A stretch of DNA of 64,000 bases. Origin: Dactylorhiza incarnata. Its lineage: Eukaryota > Streptophyta > Magnoliopsida > Asparagales > Orchidaceae. Of the stretch, positions 22,154 through 33,247 are shown piece after piece (positions within the stretch are counted from its first letter, which is position 1; each line of letters opens with the position of its first letter). Position numbers and translations under genes: made by a program. Below the pieces are notes generated by a model. That model had not been told where the DNA came from and did no database searches. It worked only from the letters and a program-made list of their open reading frames with translations. Where the stretch lies: assembly GCA_033032865.1 (NCBI GenBank), contig JAWHQI010000068.1, positions 5,146,001 to 5,210,000 of the forward strand, given 5' to 3'.

Positions 22154-23889
22154 TGTTGGAACAACCCTATTACTGATTTGGGCTAGGATCACTATCTGTT
22201 TATTAGGACTAAGTTGACCCCAATGTATAGTCCAAAGGGTCAAGGTTTTAGGCTGATAGAAATTAAGAAAAGATAAGTTTTCTGTGTTTGACGAACTCAA
22301 TACTGTGTTCGACGAATTGCTCTCTGCATTTGATGAACGGCTTACATTCTGCATTCGATGAATGACTTGCTTCAATCTCAGCGTCTCAGCGTCTCAGCGG
22401 CACAGCGGTCGACGAACTCATCTCAGCGGTCGACGAAATTATCCAGTCTCAGCGGTAGACAATTTTATTCAGCTCTGCGTTCGAAGAATAAGTATCAGAT
22501 GTTCAGATCGACGAAAGTTCTTCTCAGCTCAACTAATTCAATTCTTCCAGCCAGATTCAGTTGAGGTCGATGAACTCAACATTGTGTTCGACGAAATTTG
22601 TTGAGATCGACGAAAATTTCTCTACAACAGAATTATTTCAGAAGATCAGATATTATTCTCTTCAGTTTGACGAACTTCATTCTGCGTTCGACGAACCTCA
22701 TTCTGCGTTCGATGAACTCAGCTCTGCGCTCGACGAAATATGTTATTTCAGTTCAGTATTTCAGACAGATTATTTTATTCTATTCTCTGAACTCAAATCC
22801 TTCAGCAACGACTCTATTATATCTGATAAGTAAGGATTATATCTTTCCTTTTATTATTTCGAGAATATAGCCGTTGACATTTAGCTGAAAAGGACACGTT
22901 CATGAAAAAGGAAAAAGGTAAACGACGTATCAGATTTGCAGTACAGGATATATCTCTTTCAGAATATTTTATTCCTTAAATTAAGGGATCTGATTTCAAA
23001 TCTGTCAGTGATTTTCAAAAAGAAAAGGAAGAAGATATACAGTATTGTCATTACAACATATTACAGTATAGTAGTACAGGAAAAAGGAAGAAGAAGAATA
23101 TACAGTCGAGAGGAAAAAAACATACAGAAAAAGCTTTACAGATCTTCTTCTTCCTCAAGCAGCACTCATTCACTGAGAACATCAACTCTACTCTCTCAGT
23201 CATCAGCTGCTAGATCAGATCTTCAAAGAGCAACAATAATCTGAAGAGCTTATTCTTTCAGATTCATCAGCTACAGGAAGATCAGTACATTCAAGAGAAA
23301 GCTCTAGCCATCTACTGTCAAACAATTTTATATCAGACAGGGGGAGCTTTACAACATTAACAATCCACTAGAGTCTTCTCTAAGAATATTGACAGAGAAG
23401 AACTTCATAACCCTTCTTTACCCTATCTTGTACAGGGTTATAACTCCCTTCAAAAGTTAACCTCTTGGTGACAGGTCACCTGAACAAAAACCCGTGGTTG
23501 GGTTAGAGCACCTGATCAAAAGCTCACTTGGTGTGTGGACACCTGATCAAAAACCCCTTGGTGATAGGGCACCTGATCAAAAACCAAGTGGATCCTACCA
23601 AGTGTGGTAGAAGAGTAGACGTACCCAGGTTTATTGGGGAACTACTATAAAACTCCTTGTGTCCTCTGTGTTGTGATTTCTGTGTGCTTTGCTGTGTGCT
23701 GATTTGTTTTTATTTTATTTTATTTTATAACTCGCTCTGCAATATACATATAAGTAACACTATTTTAATTCCGCTATAAAATTAAGTGAAAAGTTTTTAA
23801 TACTCTATTCACCCCCCCCCCCCTCCTAGAGTAAATCTAAGATCTAACCTCACTTTCAGTTGGTATCAAAGCATATCAATTGACTTTCA
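22154..23889 (+). repeat. SIRE-3 5' LTR
   Basis: The 1736-bp LTR starts TGTTGGAACAACCC and ends TTGACTTTCA; its partner is 43797-45520. It contains CTCAGCGG and TCGACGAA/TTCGACGAA motifs at 22290-22740, a TATA box (CTATAAAAC) at 23645-23653 and a poly-C run at 23812-23823 before CTCCTAGAG. Pairwise difference to the 3' LTR is small apart from short gaps. Confidence 0.92.
22290..22740. repeat. TTCGACGAA and CTCAGCGG motif cluster in SIRE-3 5' LTR
   Basis: Over ten copies of TTCGACGAA/TCGACGAA variants and several CTCAGCGG copies alternate here. The 3' LTR has the matching cluster at 43925-44370, with one repeat more or fewer in places. Confidence 0.85.
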
Positions 23890-23891
23890 AT

Positions 23892-23904
23892 TGGTATCAG
23901 AGGG
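23892..23904 (+). other. SIRE-3 primer binding site
   Basis: TGGTATCAGAGGG follows the LTR end by two bases and matches the initiator tRNA-Met primer site apart from the last bases. A second similar string, TGGTATCAAAGC, lies inside the LTR end at 23861 and also in the 3' LTR, so it is not the primer site. Confidence 0.85.
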
Positions 23905-23989
23905 AGCTTGATTGTATACAGGCTAACACATGAATCAAAAGATCAATTAGATCTTAAATTTATTTTAGAGTTTTCTTTTCTAAAAACTC

Positions 23990-25783
23990 ATGGCATAAAA
24001 CAAAGAATATTCCAGCACAAGACCTCCTATGTGCAATCTCAATAAGTTTGCACTATGGAAAGCAAGGATTAGATTGTACATGAATTCTATTGATGAGGAT
24101 ATTTTCAATGTGATTTTGACAAGACCTCCAACTCCTATAGCAGCAACAAGTGTTGAAGCCACAACTAACCACAATGTTGTTCCACCACATGAATGGACAG
24201 ATGCACAGAAGAAGCAGAGAAGTGCAGATGCCAAGGCAATGGACATTTTGGCACAAACAATGTCTGATGGCATTTTCCAACGAGTGGTGGAATGCACTTC
24301 AGCAAGAGAAATCTGGATCTCTCTTAACAACATGGTTGAAGGATCAGCAGATGAAAGAATGGACAGAAGATCCCACCTCATTTCTCAATATAAGAATTTC
24401 AAAAAGGGAGAATCTGAAAGTGTAGCTGATATGTATAACTGGCTCAGCCTCATAATCAATAAGCTGAAAACCTTGGACAAAGTGATCTCCATCACTGAGA
24501 TCAATGATAAGATCCTTATGTGCTTCCCCAGCACATGGGACTCTAGGATCTGGCCAATCAAGGAAGCCAGAAGCCTAAATGAGATCTCCACTGAGAGCTT
24601 GTTAGGCAAACTCAAATCCTATGAGCAGCTTATCAAATCCAGAGAAGCTGAACAATCCACTCCATCTCCAGCATCCAAAAAGGAGAAAAGCATAGCTTTC
24701 CAAGCTACTGAAGAAGAAGAAAAAGCTCCAGGAGATATGGAGTTCATGAGCCTTCTAGCCAAAAGGTTCTACAAAATGGCTAGAAAGGATTTCAGAAAGA
24801 AGGATTCCAGATCAAGGGAAAAGCCAAGGTATGATAAATCAAATTCTAAAGAAATTATCTGTTTTGGTTGCAAGAAACCTGGACACCTTCTGCCAGAGTG
24901 TCCAGAGAATCAGAAGAAGGAGAGGAGAAAAGAGAAAGAAGACAAGAGGCACTCCAGAAAGTCTTCCTCCCACAAGCACAAGCATAAGGGAAGAGGATTT
25001 GTAGCTGAAACTTGGAGTGAAACAGACTCAGAATCTTCATCCAGTTCATCTGAAGATGAAGAAAAATCAAATGAGAAAGACCAATGCTTGATGGCCATTT
25101 ATGACTCAAGCAGTGAGTCAGAAAATGCATCTTCATCCAGCTCCAGTGATGATGAGGATGATGAAGAAGAAAGAAGCTTTTGCATGATGGCTATCAATGC
25201 CTTGGGACAAAATTCAGAAGAATCAGAATCAGAATCTGAAAATGATGTAGATCAGGTAATATTTAATTTTGATTTCAATTCAGTTGAATTCAAAGATGAA
25301 TTCAAAGTTCTTTGCTTAGACTTAATAAAATCTGAGAAGGAAATAATCACTCTCAGAAATAAGCTGGCTGAAATGAATAAATTAAGTGAAGATAATGCTA
25401 TTCTTAAGAAAGAATTGGCTGCCTCTAGAGAACATATAATTCTCATTGAGAACAAACTATCTGAGGCTAAGAAATTTGAAGAATCCCTAAATGGGAGAAG
25501 CATCAAACTGATGGACATCACAAGCACGGTAAATGCCATATTAAGTGGCAAACTGGGCTTAGGTGCATCATCAAGTGAGCCACCTTTTATTAAGAAGAAC
25601 ATACTATCGACACCAATAAAATTCATTTCTGCTAAGAGCAAAGAGGTTGTAGATGTAAATAAAAACATTTCAAGCAAGGCTGTTAAGAATAAGGGAATTC
25701 AGCAGAATTCGTCGAACGGAGCTCGACGAAATGAATTCACTTCGTCAAACGGAGATCGACGAACTCTAAAGATAGATTTCTAG
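23990..25783 (+). pseudogene. SIRE-3 gag
   Basis: The likely original start is ATG 23990, whose third codon is now TAA; the frame is open from 24029 to 25783 (584 residues). It has the SIRE-type gag domain (NKFALWKARIRLYM), a CCHC zinc knuckle near residue 278 (CFGCKKPGHLLPEC), a Lys/Arg-rich stretch, two Ser/Asp/Glu-rich acidic blocks, and a coiled-coil (about residues 430-490). Near the C-terminus the TTCGTCGAACG repeat is read in frame as SSNGARR and SSNGDRR. The gag would assemble the particle and bind RNA. Apart from the start region it is well preserved. Confidence 0.88.
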
Positions 25784-26068
25784 TATAGTTATTATTCGAG
25801 CGGCGCTCAACGAAAGCATGCCCATTCGTCGAACGTCGATCGACGAACTCAGCCCAGTTCGTCGAACGGAAAACATACAGAAAATCTGAAGAATTCCTAT
25901 TCTTCACATACTTTCAATCCTTTCACTGAATGGATAATTCCTCCAAGGAGATATCATCCACAAGGTTACAAGGACCAACCTGAAATGTCTTTTATTTCAG
26001 ATTTTTGTGGAAAAGCAAAAGGACCCAAGGTAGTCTGGGTCAAGAACAACTAGTTTATTTTTTCTGTT
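25784..26068 (+). other. SIRE-3 gag-protease linker, same frame with two stops
   Basis: The gag frame continues in phase into the protease, interrupted by TAG at 25781-25783 and TAG at 26051-26053. The linker includes further TTCGTCGAACG/TCGATCGACGAA copies at 25800-25870 read as SSN-rich peptide. A splice-acceptor-like TTTTCTGTTTTGCAG ends at 26074, but no matching donor at a plausible distance was found. Confidence 0.7.
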
Positions 26069-27314
26069 TTGCAGGTACAGGGCTATCCAAAATTAAATAA
26101 ACAATGGTATTTGGATAGTGGATGTTCAAAGAATATGACAGGAAACAAGGCCAACCTGAGAAACTACAAGGCAAAGCTTGGACCCAAGGTGATCTTTGGA
26201 GACTCCAACTGTGGACAAATTAAAGGATATGGGAAGATCAAAGTTGGAGCAATTACCTTCAAGGAGGTAGCTTATGTCAAGGGTATGAAGCACAACCTCA
26301 TCAGCATAAGCCAGTTATGTGATGAAGGTTATCAGGTAACTTTCAATCATTCCTTATGTCTTATTACCAATAATAAAAATATTAATGTGTTATCTAGTAT
26401 TAGATATGGAAATATTTATTTAGTCAATTTTGACTCTGCCAATTCTGATATTTGTTTATTCAATTCTTTAAGTAAAACAAATGAATTATGGCATAAAAGG
26501 CTTGGACATATTAACCTTAGAACTATATCTAAGCTATCTAAGGACAATCTTATTAGAGGACTGCCTTCTGGTTCATACAAGAAGGAAGGACTCTGCAGGG
26601 CTTGTCAATTAGTAAGCAAACTAGAAGTAGTTTTAAATCTTTATCCAAGAGTGATTCACCTAGGATTTTGTATCTACTGCATTTGGACCTACTGCAATAC
26701 AAAGTCTAGGAGGGAAGCATTACTCTCTAGTTATTGTAGATGACTTCTCAAGATTCACTTGGGTGTTCTTTCATAGGAACAAGTCTGACACCTTCAATGT
26801 TCTGACAGACTTTCTCAGGTCCATCAAGATTGAGTACTCTACTCTAGTTACATTGATCAAAAGTGATCATGTCACTGAGTTTGAATCTCTTCTGATGAGA
26901 GAATTCTTTGGAAAAGAAGGGATCAGGCAATGTTTCTCTGCTCCTAGAACTCCTCAACAAAATGGGGTGGCTGAAAGGAAAAATATAACCTTAATTGAAT
27001 CAGCAACTACATTGCTTGCTGATGCAAACTTGCCACTCTCTTTTTGGGCAGAGGCAGTGAACACAGCAAATTATGTGTTAAACAGAAGCCTGATACATAA
27101 ACTTAAGGGCAAAACTCCCTATGAATTACTTAAGAATAAAAGGCCTAAGGTTAACTATTTTAAGATATTTGGCTGTAAATGCTATGTGCATAATAATGAC
27201 AAGAAGTATCTAAGGAAGTTTGAAGCAAAAGCTGTTGAAGGCATATTCCTTGAATATTCTCTTTCTAGTAAAGCATACAGAGTTTACAACAAATCTACTC
27301 TTAAGATAGAATAG
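26069..27314 (+). pseudogene. SIRE-3 protease and integrase
   Basis: Protease motif YLDSGCSKNMTG is present, followed by the integrase zinc region (WHKRLGHIN, CRACQ), a frameshift near 26620-26750, and the core. Catalytic positions are still visible: HLDL in a shifted frame, IKSDHVTEFE, and NGVAERKN. The frame ends at TAG 27312-27314, a nonsense change between KIE and SMHATFDE. Integrase would insert the cDNA. The one frameshift and stops make this copy non-coding. Confidence 0.9.
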
Positions 27315-29235
27315 TCCATGCATGCAACTTTTGATGAGACTAACATGTTAATTGAGGAGAGGAACACCACCTCTACCAAAAATACTTTGCAGGTACCAGC
27401 TCTATGTGAAGAGCTTAATGGAATAGATCTACAGAAAGAAGAATCACCACTTACATCAACACAAAATCTTGAAGACAGTGAAGAAGAAAATCATCCAGAT
27501 CTTGCTGACAAATCAAATCAAATGACAGCTGAACAAATTCCCCAAGTGGATATCATTGCTGAACCAACTCCAACTGTTGACCACATCACAGTTAGAGATC
27601 ATCCAATATCCCAAATCATTGGTGATATTTCAGCAGGTGTTCAAACAAGGCATCAACTACACCAAAATAAGATGCACACTTGTTTCCTATCCCAGATTGA
27701 ACCTCAATCCATAAAAGATGCAGAACAAGATCCAAATTGGATTCTTGCAATGCAAGAGGAGCTCAATAAATTTGAAAGGAACAAGGTATGGGATTTGGTT
27801 CCAAGACAAAAAGGCCATCCAATCATTGGCACCAACTGGGTCTTCAGGAACAAGCTAGATGATCAAGGCAACATAGTCAGAAACAAAGCAAGATTGGTAG
27901 CTCAAGGATATTCACTGGAAGAAGGAATTGACTATGATCAGACCTTTGCTCCTGTTGCAAGACTTGAATTAAGCTATAAGGATCTTTCTGGCCTTTGCTG
28001 CATTCAAGAAATTCAAGGTATATCAAATGGATGTGAAGAGTGCCTTGAATGGAGACATCAAAGAAGAAGTCGATGTGGAACAACCACCAGGTTTTATCTC
28101 TCCAACTCACTCCTCTTATGTATTTAAGCTTAACAAAGCTCTATATGGTCTCAAGCAAGCTCCCAGAGCATGGTATGAGACCTTAGCTAATTTTCTTTTA
28201 GAGAACAATTTATGTAGAGGCATAGTTGATAAAACCATATTTTTCAGGATACATAAAAATCAAGCCTTACTAGTTCAAATATATGTAGATGATATTATTT
28301 CTGGCTCTACTGATTCAAATTTATGCAAAAGATTTTCTAACGTGATGCAATCTAAATTTGAAATGAGTAGTATGGGTGAATTATCATACTTCCTTGGTCT
28401 TCAAGTGAAGCAAACTCCAAATGGCATATTCATATCACAATCCAAGTATGCTAAGGAATTAGTGAAAAGGTTTGGTATGTTTGATGATTCCACCATGAAA
28501 ACACCCATGCCCTCAAATGTTGTTGTTGACAATGATGAATCAGGGAAACCTATTGATCAGAAAGTATATAGAGCAATTGTTGGCTCATTACTTTATTTAA
28601 TAGCAAGTAGGCCTGATATAATATTTGCTACCTGTATTTGTGCTAGGTTCCAAGTTAACCCCAAAGAATCTCACCTAATTTTACTAAAAAGAATTTTGAG
28701 ATATATAAAGGGTTGTCCTAATCTAGGACTCTGGTATCCAACAACATCAGAATTTGAATAAACTGGATTCTCAGATTCTGATTATGCTGGATGTAGAGTA
28801 GACAGGCAAAGCACATCAGGAACTTGTCAGTTTCTTAGTGATAGGCTTGTGTCTTGGTTTTGTAAGAAACAAGCATCTGTGTCTACATTAACAGCTGAAG
28901 TTGAATACATAGATGCAGGCAGTTGCTGCTCACAGATATTGTGGATACAAAATCATCTCCTAGACTATGGTGTCAATCTAAATAATTCATTTATATTTTG
29001 TGGCAATACTAGTGCAATATCTATAGCACAAAATCCAGCTCTCCATAGTAGTACTAAACACATAGAAATTAGGCACCACTTTATCAGAGATAATGTGGAT
29101 AAAAATAAAATTTGCCTACAATTCATTTCTACTGATTTGCAAAGAGCTGATATTTTCACCAAGCCATTGGATGAAAAGAAACACATTTTCTTTATCAATC
29201 AGCTAGGTATGATAGATGGAGATTCAATCTGCTAA
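27315..29235 (+). pseudogene. SIRE-3 reverse transcriptase and RNase H
   Basis: Two overlapping frames (27318-28127 and 28027-29235) together cover RT and RNase H. A small insertion near 27970, after VARLE, shifts the frame. MDVKSALNGD lacks the Phe found in the family. The active site IYVDDIISGS is intact. A TAA at 28759-28761 interrupts the start of RNase H (GFSDSDYAGC); the rest is open to 29235 with the AEVEYIDAG and KHIEIRHHFI blocks. Nothing env-like follows, unlike SIRE-1. Confidence 0.9.
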
Positions 29236-29802
29236 AAATTAAGTTTTCTACTTATCCTATCTCTTCATAAAACTGTGATCGACGAAATCTAGTATTTCGT
29301 CGAACGGAGATTGACGAAGTCATCAAGTTCGTCGAACTGAGATCGACGAAAATCTATTTTTCGTCGAACCCAGTCTTGATGAAGCTTTTATTTTTGTATC
29401 TCTCATTATAATCAAATCTTTTTCATTTTAACTGAATGCCTATAGAAACTGCTTCTCTTTCCAGTTCCTTTGCACTTGATCTCTATTTTACTTTGCAGGA
29501 ACAATAGCAATATAAAGATTGCATCATTCCCTACCTCCATCAAATGTCCCTTCTTCAAGGGGCCTAGCTTCAGGCCTTCCTGAAACTAGGCAGGGGGAGA
29601 AGTTCTATGAAGAAGCTCCATATGATGTAGTTTTTGCTCAAGGGGAGATGTTCTATGAACTAGGCAGGGGGAGAAAGCTGAAGAAGCTCCTTTTTGTTAA
29701 GGGGAGATACTTTCCTTTTGATAGGGGAAGTTGTTTTGAAGAAACTCCTTTATGATAGGGGGAGTTTTTTTATCAAGAGGAAATGTTGTATGAAAAAGCA
29801 TG
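29236..29802 (+). other. SIRE-3 3' untranslated region, first part
   Basis: Noncoding. At 29277-29375 there are three inverted pairs of ATCGACGAAAT and TTTCGTCGAAC. From 29580 to 29770 GGGGGAGA blocks recur. The region is cut at 29803 by ATH2 and resumes at 43371. Confidence 0.75.
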
Positions 29803-29807
29803 TTAAT
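29803..29807. other. Target site duplication of ATH2, left copy (TTAAT)
   Basis: TTAAT precedes the ATH2 LTR; the identical copy is at 43366-43370. Confidence 0.92.
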
Positions 29808-31490
29808 TGATGATTAAAATTCCACTTGCATGAAATAAAATCCGAACTAGCAATCCGAGAAGGCAAGTATACCTATCGAACTGTAGTATAGGAACACAAG
29901 TGTCGTATTAAAATCCGAGAACCGTTGATTACTTATACTCAAACGAATTACTATTATTTTATCTTAATAATTTTTTGGATGGTTTTGTCTACTAAGTTGA
30001 AATAAAAGCTGGATAAAAGTACGGCTAAACGATGATTAAGAAATAGCACTCGATCTTGACTTACTTCGGCCTAAGTTGATCAAAATTCAAAAGCAAACTT
30101 AAAACTTAATAAAGTAAGGGCAGCTTGACCGTGGGGGTTCCTATAGTTTGAACATGCTTCTCTCGAAGATATGCCCAACTGAGTTTAGGAAAATCCGACC
30201 GAACTCTCGTCCCGTATTCGTATACCTAAAACTCGCTTTAAGTGGTGAACCCCGCTATTGGGTTTGACTCCAATCCAGGAGATTTACGTCATTCTCTCTC
30301 GAGAAATGTGTGTAACTCTCTTTACTCTTAAGTGCTCACTTCAGACTATCGACCTCTCGGCTAGCCAAGAATGAAAGCAAAGGTGGGGATTATATATCGA
30401 TAATATAGCTCCACTAAATTTTAATTAAGAGTAAATCTAAGGCCCAACACTTTAGAAAGTGAAAGAAGACTAAAGGATCATAACTTGATCAACTCATCCT
30501 CAGATCATCAAGATCGAGTACTATGAGGATTTAGTTACGCACGGTGGAGGGTTTGGAGAGAGAAATGATGAAGATTTTAAGAGAACAAAAACATACCATT
30601 TTTATTAAACAAAAGTTCAACTGAGATTACAATTTCATGGAAAGCCTACTAAGCATTAGTAATACACTATAAAAGGAAATTACAAAGGCATTACAACATT
30701 CATATGAAAACTAGAAAAGGAAATACATTGAAATAAGAGAGAGAGAGAGAGAAAGAGAATAAAATCACATGAAAAACACTGAAAATAGAGTAGTAGCACT
30801 AGTTCTCTCTCCAAAAACTGAATGGGGAAAGCTTGGAGGTCATTTCAATTTATAGAATTTTTTCTGCCTCGGTCACGCCCTCAGTCACGCCCGTGACTAG
30901 GGGCGTGACATTGTTTAATCAATTCTGCGGCTTGGATCAGGTTCGGCGCACGATTCTGACGTGATTTGATGGGTCACGCCCTAGGTCACGCCCGTGACTG
31001 AGGGCGTGACCATTTCGGTGGTTAGTCAGGTCATGGGCGCTGGCGGCGATCATGGGCGCTGGCGGATGGCTGACGTGGCAGTCACGGGCGTGACTGGAAG
31101 CACGCCCGTGTAACAGTGGCGTGACCAATTCGGTGGTCAGCTGGTCGAATCTGAGTTGTTCACGGGCTGGTCATGGGCGTGGCTTGCGTGTCACGGGCGT
31201 GACTTGTGTGTCACGGCCGTGAACTTTGGGCGTGTCTGACCAGATCTTCTGAATTATGTTGGCAGCAGCTTAACTGGAAACAGCAACTTACACGCCCTAG
31301 GTCACGGGCGTGACCTAGGGCGTGACTTAGGAAATTTTGCATTTTTGACCTGAAAATTCAGAAAACTTAAGTTAGCACTAAAAATAGGAAAATGAACCAA
31401 AATTGCATTTAGGTAAACAACAATAAGCAAAAAGTAAGAGTAAATATCCTAAAAATAACTTAATTAAACTAACTAGATTTAGCATTATCA
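29808..31490 (-). repeat. ATH2 3' LTR
   Basis: This 1683-bp LTR has ends TGATGATT and ATTATCA on the plus strand, so TGATAAT on the minus strand. It follows a purine tract on the minus strand at 31504-31491 (AGCTTGGGGGAATT). A TATA box (CTATAAATTG, minus) lies near 30857-30846. CACGGGCGTGAC-type inverted repeats fill 30870-31330. A GA microsatellite is at 30740-30757. The truncated partner at 42054-43365 differs at only some 15-20 positions by eye over about 1.29 kb, so insertion is fairly recent. Confidence 0.93.
31291..31324. repeat. 34-bp palindrome in ATH2 3' LTR
   Basis: Two perfect 16-bp arms (CACGCCCTAGGTCACG and its reverse complement) flank a GG centre. It lies about 170-200 bp inside the U3 start. 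The 5' LTR has the same at 43166-43199 and ATH1 a near match at 2460-2497. Confidence 0.92.
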
Positions 31491-33247
31491 AATTCCCCCA
31501 AGCTTACACTTTGCTTGTCCCCAAGCAAAGAAATATGCTTTAGGTAATAAAATAAAATGACTAATAAAAAAGATTTAATTATGCTAAACACGAGTACCTT
31601 GCGAAATTCCAAGTAGGGAGAATAGTGAAAAGGAAACCTAAAATAAGTACTTTATTTAAGCTTAATTTTTATACCCTTTACTAACAAAAATTAATCATCC
31701 AAAATTTTAACTAAAAAGTTTTTAAAATAAAATTGAGCAAAGTAACAAGTGAGATAGTGCATTGAATTGTTACTAAACCCTAAGAGACAAATTATAATTA
31801 TATCATTCTAAGAACAAGGATCTAAATTTATACCCAAGACTTAACTATTCTACTTTTCTTCTTTACTTAGCTAAAGCAAATTTAGGAGCATGAATCAAGA
31901 GGACTTTATTAGGACCGAAATGTTTGGTTTAGGCATATGATTTGGAATGGGAATCGAAGATAAAAGTGATTGCTATAATCACACTAAACCATAAACATGA
32001 GTTTTATAAAATTTCCGATATGAATGATAAGAGGCAATCCTTCATTATAAGCATATAGCATATTTTCTTTCTTTCTCTTTCATAGCCATTTTTTTTTCTT
32101 TTTTCTTTTGAAATTTTGGCAAAGATAACTAATACAAATATGCTTAAAATATCTCCTTTTTGAGCAAATTCTTTTCTTTGAAGCTCTCCATGCAATAAAC
32201 CAATCACACTCTTTTAGAAATTTAAATAAAACTCAAAGTGTTAGTGTGATTCAAATAGGTTTGGAAATTTTGGCTTTGGTGAAAAATTTGATAAGTGGAG
32301 GTGACAATAAAACATGGGAAAAGGCTCAAAAGAGGCTAACAAAGGGTTTCTTTTTAAGGGTTGGCATGAAGGCTCAAACTTAAAACAAAAATGGCCTAAA
32401 TCATTTTCATTGCTCTCTAAATTTAGTTAAAGCATGAGTTTTGAAGGATTTCAAAAAGTAAGCCCTAGATATTAAATAAATACTAATGAACTTATCCTGA
32501 AAATAAGAATAATAAGCGTCTAGGATTATTCACATTTACTACACAAATCAAAAGTTAACCCTGCAAAATATATCTAAAAATGAAGAGGAAAATAGTGGAT
32601 GAAGAATTTTTTACTAAAGTAAAGAAGATAAAAGAGAAAACGATAAGGAAAGTACAAGATTTTAGAAAAAACTTTTCAGATTAACAATGTACCTAGAATT
32701 AGAACACTACATGAGTCAACAATTTACTTGTGAAACATAATTAAAAGTAGGATTAGAAATTTTGAAATTAACTAAGGCTATATAAAATATTTTGGGAAAA
32801 ACAAAACATAAAGCAAGGGGTACTATTGATTTTACCAAAATCTAATTTAGACTACTAAAAGAAAAGAAGACATTCTCCCCCAAGCTTACGATAGACATTG
32901 TCCTCAATGGAAAAGTAGAGTGAAGGAAGGGGTAACTAAGAAAAGAAATTAAAACTGAAAAACTGAAACAGGCACTTCCCTGGATTTATGGGCTTGAAAG
33001 GATGTGTGATGCCGCTCCCCCTTGCTGGCGCTTTGAATCTTCATGAAATATCATCTTGAATTTTTCTTGAAACCAGCAATGTTGAAGCAGGCGATCGCCG
33101 AAGTTGAGAGTATCAGAGCCATTCAGGGCCAAAGAAAAATTAAAACAACAAATTTTAAAAACCTTGGGTTGCCTCCCAAGAGCGCCCTCTGTTTAATGTC
33201 GTTTGAGCTCGACTAAAAGAATATAGTTCAAAAGTTAATCCAAATTA
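31491..33247 (-). other. ATH2 3' noncoding region with polypurine tract
   Basis: AT-rich noncoding DNA between the pol stop and the 3' LTR. The purine tract is at 31504-31491 (minus). No second ORF of any length with a recognisable motif is present. Confidence 0.7.

Noticed and set aside
23850..23880. TGGTATCAAAGC string as the SIRE-3 primer site
   Set aside because: The same string occurs in the 3' LTR before its end TTGACTTTCA, so it is inside the LTR; the true site begins at 23892.
26039..26074. Intron between SIRE-3 gag and protease
   Set aside because: An acceptor-like TTTTGCAG is present, but the nearest donor-like GTAGTC would make an intron of under 50 nt, too short for plants. A nonsense TAG is simpler.
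29519..29755. 78-residue plus-strand frame after SIRE-3 RNase H as an env-like gene
   Set aside because: It is made of GGGGGAGA-rich 3' UTR repeats and has no similarity to the SIRE-1 env-like gene.
30731..30760. GA microsatellite as a regulatory element
   Set aside because: A simple (GA)n run present in both ATH2 LTRs (also 42609-42630) with length variation; no evidence of function.
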